DNA of 64,000 bases from Henckelia pumila. Taxonomy: Eukaryota > Streptophyta > Magnoliopsida > Lamiales > Gesneriaceae. The stretch is from the NCBI RefSeq assembly GCF_033568475.1, contig NC_133122.1, positions 66,425,442 through 66,489,441 of the forward strand, written 5' to 3'. A program made the translations under genes and the position numbers. Positions 58,040 through 64,000 of this stretch are shown in pieces. Every line of letters starts with the position of its first letter. Within the stretch, counting starts at the first letter, position 1. The notes under the pieces are model-generated. The model had not been told where the DNA came from and ran no database searches. It saw only the letters and a list, made by a program, of their open reading frames with translations.

Positions 58040-58313
58040 AGCATTGTTTAATTATCGCCGGGAGACAACTCGAGGATGGCCGACCCCTAGCTGATTACAA
58101 CATTCAGAAAGAATCGACTCTTCATTTGGTTCTAAGGCTCAAAGGTGGAATCATCGTCATGGCATTGGGTAGAAAGTTCAACCAGGACAAGATGATTTGC
58201 CGCAAATGTTATGCTCGTTTGCACTCTCGTGCCGTGTTGGGATAAAGCTAGTTCGAGATAGCTAATCTCCTGCAGAAAGAAACCAGTTAAGACCGAAGAA
58301 GAAGATCAAGTAC
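58040..58313 (+). pseudogene. Ubiquitin-ribosomal protein L40 retrocopy fragment
   Basis: Continuous, intronless coding-like sequence reads [20 protein letters not shown], then [14 protein letters not shown] of ubiquitin. It passes directly into the L40 part ([20 protein letters not shown]). Several residues of the ubiquitin/L40 junction are missing, the L40 part hits a TAA at about 58,243, and the PKKKIK end follows in another phase near 58,295-58,312. More degenerate ubiquitin sequence precedes it. Lack of introns suggests a processed pseudogene. Confidence 0.75.
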
Positions 58314-58368
58314 AGAGAAAGGATGGTTATTTATTAAGATACTTGAAGGGTAATTTTGTCCACAAATA

Positions 58369-59168
58369 AAAGAGGGATGAAGAAGAGGCGGCCGAGTTCA
58401 AAGCTATGACGAAAGAGCAAATCAATGCTCCCACACACATACCGCCACAGCTCCTCTTCGTTCATCAGGTAACGGACCATTATTTCACCCTTTTCCTGAA
58501 CTAAAATCCTTTTTAACAATTTCACTCCCGAGCCTCAAACTCGTTCTTCTCGCAGGGCCAAAAGGACTTGAAATTAAGAACTCCACTGGCATTCACAGAT
58601 TCCGGGAATGATCATTTCAACATTCTCATGCCTTCAAACATCGAAACTGTTATCCCGCAAAATAATCCTTGAAAGAAAGAATAGTACGTAGTATATGATC
58701 ACCAATTGGTGTACGTCCGATATGTCATGTCTCGTGTTTACGAGATATGTCACTTCTTTTGGAAATTTTGTGGGTAGGTAAGTTAAGTTGTAAATTTTAT
58801 TCATCACTTTATTCGGACTAATTAATTAATCCCCTTTTAAATATATAACTTTTTGTATTAGTTCGGATTTACATATCATTATGTTGCTGTTTTAGAAACT
58901 TGGACTCTTAAGTTCGTTCGCATTAGATCTCTGATCAATTTCATGAAGGAATCTACAATCATATTAACAAAGCCAAATGCAAAACTATTTGGCATTGATG
59001 GAATTAGATGAAAATGAAATTCAACAAAACATGTCTATGGTATGACAGTCATACATGTATTTATATTTGTGCATGAAACGGATTCATGAAACGGGTCAAT
59101 CTAATTCATATATATAATATTATTTTATTGGTTGAATCGAATTTCACAATCTAAACGATGTCATAATT
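58369..59168 (+). pseudogene. Partial duplicate of the WD40 gene 3' end
   Basis: Matches 52,134-52,949. It holds part of exon 11 (58,369-58,468), intron 11 and exon 12 (58,556-58,672), then the 3' flank. Exon 12 has a 4-bp insertion (GAAATTAAGAACT against GAAAGAACT) and an 18-bp deletion between two TTCAAC copies. There is no promoter or 5' exons, so it is dead. Confidence 0.9.
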
Positions 59169-60605
59169 TTTTTATTTTTAAGCCAGGTGTCATAAAAAAT
59201 TTTGTGCAACGAAACTTGTACGCGTGGTTCATTAATGGTCCATTTTCTCTAGGAATGAGCTTTGTCTTTTTTTTAATGTGTGTGTGCATGGAGCTATCTT
59301 CGTTGACTTATTTTCTTTAGCATGGGGTAGAAGCTGATCAATTTGGTAGCGCACCCACCAATGTGGGTTACTTAATTTAATGAAATTAATCTTGATTTAA
59401 TAAGATTTTGATGTACGTCCTTCTAATTCTTTTAACATGACTCTATACTCCTGACAATATATTTATATATTTTCTTTGTGTTTATCCAAATATTTGTCCC
59501 ACTATTTAATTTTATATAGAAATTCGATTTGAAGTTTAGTTTAAAATTAATAAAATAAATAAATTATTGGCATACGTACGCATGACACGAGAGGGTTCAA
59601 CCAATGCTTTAAATTAACGAATTTAAGCCACACATCAGAATAAAATGATGACATTAGTTGAATAGGTGACACACATGCTATACTTTAATTCTCGCCATGA
59701 TTAAGTTAATGAGCATCATAATCAAGTCATTTATTACCCCCTATATACTATGAGATGATCTAGAGTTTGGAAATTTCCCTAGCTCATGTGGATAATAGGG
59801 AGTATTTGTTTTTATATGTTGCATCCATAATTTTTTCTCACTTGTAAAACTTAATATAAATAAATCGTTGTCTTAAGATATAAGGATATTGAGTCGTTAG
59901 ATTTAATCTTTAAGATGATATTCCAAATTTCCAACCATCCACATTTATTTATCTATAATTTCGTAGATCCCCTATGTAGGCATTGAAGGCTGAATTTTTC
60001 CTTTGGACATGGATAAAGCATAGATTGGATTAGTTGTATTATTCTATGCTATATTTGGAATATTTTTCATTCTATGATATGGTCAAATTACAATCATTGA
60101 ATAATCAATTTCATAAAAATATAAAAATTTCACGTGATCTAATGGTATATTCTCAAGATAGTATAGACTAACCTAAATTAATTAGTTTGAAAATTTAGTA
60201 CCAAATGATTTTATCCTTGAATAAAAGTCGTATTTTCAATCAATTTAATGGGTTCTTGAAATATGGGAAAGCAACGAAACAAACGGTAACTTAAATTCAG
60301 CCCTAACGGAATCTGAGAGAGAAGAAAGAATCCAGCTGGCAAATGTGGGAAACCCCGTGTCGCCATCCTTTTTCATCTTCTCTCCGCGTGGATTGTTCCC
60401 TTCTTTCCATAAATCATCCCCTACACCCGGATGCACTTCTTTTCATCCAAAACATCCCATTTGTGTGTATATATAGTATATATGGACGTTTTGTGAGTGT
60501 CTATTATGTGTTGGGATGAGTCTATTCGGGATCATTTCAATTTATCTTTATATACTATTTACATGATAAATTTAAAAATGATCATTTATCAATACATGTG
60601 AGATT
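59169..60605. other. AT-rich intergenic DNA
   Basis: No supported gene. Open frames are short and have no family features. Confidence 0.45.
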
Positions 60606-61150
60606 TAGGGATGGAAATGGGGCGGATCCACAAGGCCAAACCCGCCCCGGACCCGCCCCGCCAAAGTATTATATATATAAAAATTAAAAATATTCATGTA
60701 TATATATAAATATAAAATATATATGTAATGTTAATAATATATATATAATTATATTATTATACTAAATAATTAATATTTTATCCATAATTTGAATGTGTAA
60801 TATTATTGGATTGAAATTAATTTATTTTATTATGATATGTTTAGTATAAAAATAAATCATTATAATGTTTTTTAGCTAATAAATATTAATTAATTACAAG
60901 TTAATAAATTTAAACTTGTGAGAATAATTTTTTTTTTGTCTTAAATATTATAAATCTATATTCTAAATTAAATTTAATGATATTTGTTAATTTTTAAACT
61001 TTTTATTTTTTTATTTTAATAAATTTAAAATTATTTAATTTATGGCGGGTCTAACGGGTCTAACCCGGATTGGATCCGTCGGGTTCGCGGGGCGGGGCGG
61101 GTCTCGGGTTTAGCCAAATCCGTCCCAAACCCGCCTCGTTGCCATCCCTA
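60606..61150. mobile_element. hAT-type MITE, 545 bp
   Basis: Starts TAGGGATGG and ends CCATCCCTA, with 8-bp flanks GTGAGATT (60,598-60,605) and GTGGGATT (61,151-61,158), 7 of 8 matching. GC-rich ends (CCCGCCCCG and complement) enclose an AT-rich core. Same termini class as the elements at 17,457 and 19,868. Confidence 0.7.
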
Positions 61151-61824
61151 GTGGGATTCATTAAAAAATAATGGACCCCACATTTATTGATAAATTTCAA
61201 TCGTTAGATGTATGTTAAGGTAATGTTTGTATAAATAGGATCTTTTTTACTGTCGATTCGACATATATCTTCTAAGTTTAAAAATAATATTTTATATGAA
61301 TCGAATCCAATAAATTATTCGTCTCGATTGATGAGATCTTCTTATAAGAGTGTTTATGGATTCGAATTTATCCAAATAAGAATTGTGTAATGGATTTTAA
61401 TTTTATAATCTACTTGTATTAATCAATTATTTAAAATTAAAATTTATACTACAATTATTATATATATATATTAAAAAAAAAAAACTATATAAAGGGTTGC
61501 ACCAAATGGAATCTGGTCGACAAAATTTGCTATCTATTTGACTTGTGCAACTGCCGCATGTGATAATTAACTCCTTTTCCCACAAAGACGACCGGCTCCT
61601 CCAGTCACCCACCCACCCTACGTCGTCTTCCTCGTTCCCAATCCTCTCGCTTCCATTCTCTTTATTTCCTTCTCAGAACCAAAACTAAAATCCAAAACAC
61701 TCTCTTATGATTCACGAAGATTCGCCAAGTAATCATTACTAATTTTAGATTAATACCCGAAAATTATCATGACCTAAATTTCTTCATCTTAATTGAGTCA
61801 GTTTCGCCAACCAACGACCCAGTT
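61151..61824. other. Upstream region of methyltransferase-like gene
   Basis: Promoter and start of the 5' UTR. C/T-rich sequence from 61,615 on is typical of a plant leader. Two tiny uORFs start near 61,707 (11 codons) and 61,769 (2 codons). Confidence 0.4.
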
Positions 61825-61938
61825 ATGTTTTCCCGATTTGTCCATCTTTTTTTCTTCAATTTTCCTTTCTTCTTCTCTTCTCCCGTCCGCTCACTCGTCG
61901 GAGGTAACCATACTTCTGCTCGCTTCTGTTCTCGTTAA
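61825..61938 (+). CDS. Upstream ORF, 37 aa, before methyltransferase-like gene
   Basis: An ATG-started frame in the long leader of the gene at 62,055. It begins MFSRFVHLFFF, is Phe/Ser-rich, and ends GGNHTSARFCSR. From memory, some Arabidopsis members of this methyltransferase-like family carry a conserved-peptide uORF, which makes this a candidate for translational control. A splice site inside it cannot be excluded (GAGGTAACC at about 61,900). Confidence 0.45.
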   Translation: MFSRFVHLFFFNFPFFFSSPVRSLVGGNHTSARFCSR

Positions 61939-62054
61939 TTCGGAAGGTTGTTCCCTGTTTCTGGGTTTGTTATTTTTTAAGCTTTACACACACAGAATAG
62001 GAAAAAAAGATTCTTTTTTGTGACAGGATTTGGATTGATTGTTTTTTTGTTGTT

Positions 62055-63599
62055 ATGGAGCCGAGTTGGGGGAAACCCAACTTTCTGAGGAATGTTCTGG
62101 TGCGGCTGTTTCTCTTGTGCGTGTTTATCATCGCTCTCCGATTTGCTTACGTGGTGACTATCCGAGGAGAGTCGTGTGACATCGGCGATTTCTGTTTCTT
62201 TTCGTTGCCGGAGAATTTCACCCTCGTCGCCGGTGCTGGGCAGCTGAACAAAGCCTCGTCGGTGACCTTTTCGTCCTCAGGTCCCAAGAAAGTTCCTGAT
62301 CTCTGGTCCACGAGGGGGTTCCAGAAAGCTGTGAGATTTTACTCCTCGGTGTTTCAGGATCTCATATCTGATGGCGTTTTGAGCCTGAATTCGAAAACCC
62401 TTTGCGTGGAAACACCAACAGGAGCTGACGTTTTCGCGCTGAAGGAGCTAGGTGTGGAGGATTCGGTTGGTATCGCTAGGAAAGGTTTCAAGCCATTGGT
62501 GGTTTCAGGGCAGGGTTTTAAGCAGCCGTTTGATGACGAGAGTTTTGATTTCGTCTTTTGTGGAGGTGGAGTGGTGGAGAAATCGTTGAGGCCGGGTGAT
62601 TTTGCAGCGGAGATTGCCCGGACTATGAGGCCCGAAGGGTTTCTGGTTACCCACACTACGGCTAACGATACATACAGTTTTGAATCATTTCTTGATTTAT
62701 TCCATTCTTTTAAACTGGTAAAGAGCAAGGATTTTGTTGGGTTCGATTCCGATATGCCTTTCATTCGTGAAATTGTGATGCAAAAGGTGTATATCAACAC
62801 GGATAGGGGTCGACTGGTTGAAAAAGTTGGTGGTGATCTGGACAATAAATGCTCTGTCGCCACTTATAAACTAGATTTGATTAGGAAAGCTGAGCCTTTG
62901 ATTGAAGAAGAACCAAAAAAACCATGGATTACTTTGAAGAAGAACATTCAGAATATAAAGTACTTATCTTCCATGGCTGATATTAGTTTTAAGACAAAGT
63001 ACGTGTATGTTGATGTTGGAGCTAGAAGCTATGGCTCAAGCATTGTCAGTTGGTTTAAGAAGCAATATCCAAAGCAAAATAAGACATTCGAGATATATGC
63101 AATTGAAGCTGATCGGACATTTCATGACGAGTACAAGAACAAGAAAGGTGTTACTTTACTCCCCTATGCAGCTTGGGTACGAAATGAGAGCCTGTTCTTT
63201 GAAATTAACGAGGACCCTGGCCATAAAAAGGTAGAAAAAGGTAGAGGAATGGGGAGGATTCAACCCACTCAGTCTTCTGGTAGTTCTAGTTCCTCTGGTC
63301 ATGTAGATGAGATACAGGGGTTTGATTTTTCAAATTGGTTGAAGAATGCGGTGGCGGAGAAAGATTATGTGGTGATGAAGATGGATGTGGAAGGGACTGA
63401 ATTTGATTTGATTCCCATGTTGTTTGAGACGGGAGCTATTTGTTTGATCGATGAGCTGTTTCTTGAATGTCATTATAATAGGTGGCAAAAATGCTGTCCG
63501 GGAGAGAGGACAACCAAGTACCAGAAAACATACGGTCAGTGCTTGGAGCTGTTTACCTCTCTTAGAAAAAGTGGAGTTCTGGTTCATCAATGGTGGTGA
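62055..63599 (+). CDS. Membrane-anchored methyltransferase-like protein, single exon
   Basis: An intronless 514-residue frame. Residues about 12-36 form one hydrophobic helix (VLVRLFLLCVFIIALRFAYV), giving a type II membrane anchor, probably Golgi. Residues about 110-230 resemble a SAM-dependent methyltransferase fold of the Methyltransf_11 type (LCVETPTGADVFALKELG, PFDDESFDFVFCGGG, EIARTMRPEGFLV). The C-terminal part resembles an FkbM/DUF7870-like domain (YVYVDVGARSYGSS, IYAIEADRTFHD, VVMKMDVEGTEFDLIPML). I recognise it as a plant-specific family of unknown substrate. The ATG at 62,055 directly precedes the anchor. The long leader contains uORFs, so translation may be regulated. Confidence 0.85.
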   Translation: MEPSWGKPNFLRNVLVRLFLLCVFIIALRFAYVVTIRGESCDIGDFCFFSLPENFTLVAGAGQLNKASSVTFSSSGPKKVPDLWSTRGFQKAVRFYSSVFQDLISDGVLSLNSKTLCVETPTGADVFALKELGVEDSVGIARKGFKPLVVSGQGFKQPFDDESFDFVFCGGGVVEKSLRPGDFAAEIARTMRPEGFLVTHTTANDTYSFESFLDLFHSFKLVKSKDFVGFDSDMPFIREIVMQKVYINTDRGRLVEKVGGDLDNKCSVATYKLDLIRKAEPLIEEEPKKPWITLKKNIQNIKYLSSMADISFKTKYVYVDVGARSYGSSIVSWFKKQYPKQNKTFEIYAIEADRTFHDEYKNKKGVTLLPYAAWVRNESLFFEINEDPGHKKVEKGRGMGRIQPTQSSGSSSSSGHVDEIQGFDFSNWLKNAVAEKDYVVMKMDVEGTEFDLIPMLFETGAICLIDELFLECHYNRWQKCCPGERTTKYQKTYGQCLELFTSLRKSGVLVHQWW

Positions 63600-64000
63600 C
63601 CGGTAAAACTCCTATTGTACATCTGTTGTTTTTATACGTTCAATTCCTGCAAACAAATGAAGATTATGTAGTTTGTGTGTTTTTTTTTTTTTACTTTTTT
63701 CTTTACAATTTTACCTACCAATTCCCAATGTATTTTCATGTTGTTCGAAAAAAAATTCTGACAGCATTGATGTGCTTTTGTTGTCGTCATCAGATAGATT
63801 GCTTCAAAAAATAAAGATATCGAAGAATTATTTGTAGTTCTAGATTCTTGTTGGGAAAATTTTACCATTTCAGAACTGCTATAAGCTGTAAGCATTTTTT
63901 TTTAGGTAGCAAAATCTTATGACTTGTGAAGTGGATATCCATATACCATCTTCCATACATGGTCATTGAGTAGCAAACTTTTTCGATTCATCTAGAGGAT
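63600..64000. other. 3' flank of methyltransferase-like gene
   Basis: Likely 3' UTR. AATAAA at about 63,811 is a possible poly(A) signal. No further gene is seen. Confidence 0.45.

Noticed and set aside
61793-62023. 76-codon open frame in the methyltransferase leader
   Set aside because: It has no ATG at its start; the ATG-started uORF at 61,825 is the better candidate.
62354-62863. 169-codon antisense frame inside the methyltransferase-like gene
   Set aside because: Shadow of a long GC-balanced coding exon; no family features.
1-64000. Search by eye for tRNA, rRNA and snoRNA genes
   Set aside because: Only retroelement primer-binding sites resemble tRNA ends; no cloverleaf or rRNA segment was found.

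Overview
The window is nuclear DNA of a flowering plant, almost certainly a eudicot. Genes are split by AT-rich introns with GT/AG borders, intergenic DNA is very AT-rich, and it is packed with plant transposons (Ty1/copia, CACTA, Mutator-like, hAT MITEs) and an endogenous plant pararetrovirus. I cannot name the species. Protein families were recognised by reading translated sequence, without database searches.

Layout. 1-8,584: a decayed Ty1/copia element, apparently inserted into another copy of its own family (two LTRs of about 1.85 kb). 8,585-12,374: an unassigned retroelement-like piece, a minus-strand copia fragment with its LTR and primer-binding site, and a retroelement-like fragment with a GC-rich repeat. 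15,010-15,777: a small three-exon gene (SEL1/HCP-like). 17,457-22,453: AT-rich tandem repeats and MITEs. 22,150-41,395: a dead duplicate of a ferroportin gene, blown apart by nested insertions. 44,269-56,692: three intact, co-oriented genes: an F-box/LRR protein of the FBL3 type (8 exons, 668 aa), a GRWD1-like WD40 protein (12 exons, 471 aa) and ferroportin/IREG (8 exons, 486 aa). 58,040-59,168: an intronless ubiquitin-L40 pseudogene and a broken copy of the WD40 gene's 3' end. 62,055-63,599: a single-exon, membrane-anchored methyltransferase-like gene with an upstream ORF.

The main structure is a four-layer nest. The duplicated ferroportin gene carries in its sixth intron a 12.4-kb segment with about 100-bp terminal inverted repeats and a 9-bp target duplication (Mutator-like). 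Inside it is a nearly full-length but broken caulimovirid genome. Inside the viral reverse transcriptase is a 4.5-kb CACTA element (3-bp duplication CAA). That element carries fragments of at least four unrelated plant genes, with introns. A second, 3'-truncated CACTA element with other gene fragments cuts the next ferroportin exon. The intact ferroportin at 53-57 kb shows the empty target sites, so the order of events can be read.

Functionally, the live genes are an F-box subunit (ubiquitin ligase substrate receptor), a ribosome-assembly type WD40 protein, a metal exporter and a putative methyltransferase. Nothing suggests that they work as one pathway. I found no tRNA, rRNA or CRISPR array.
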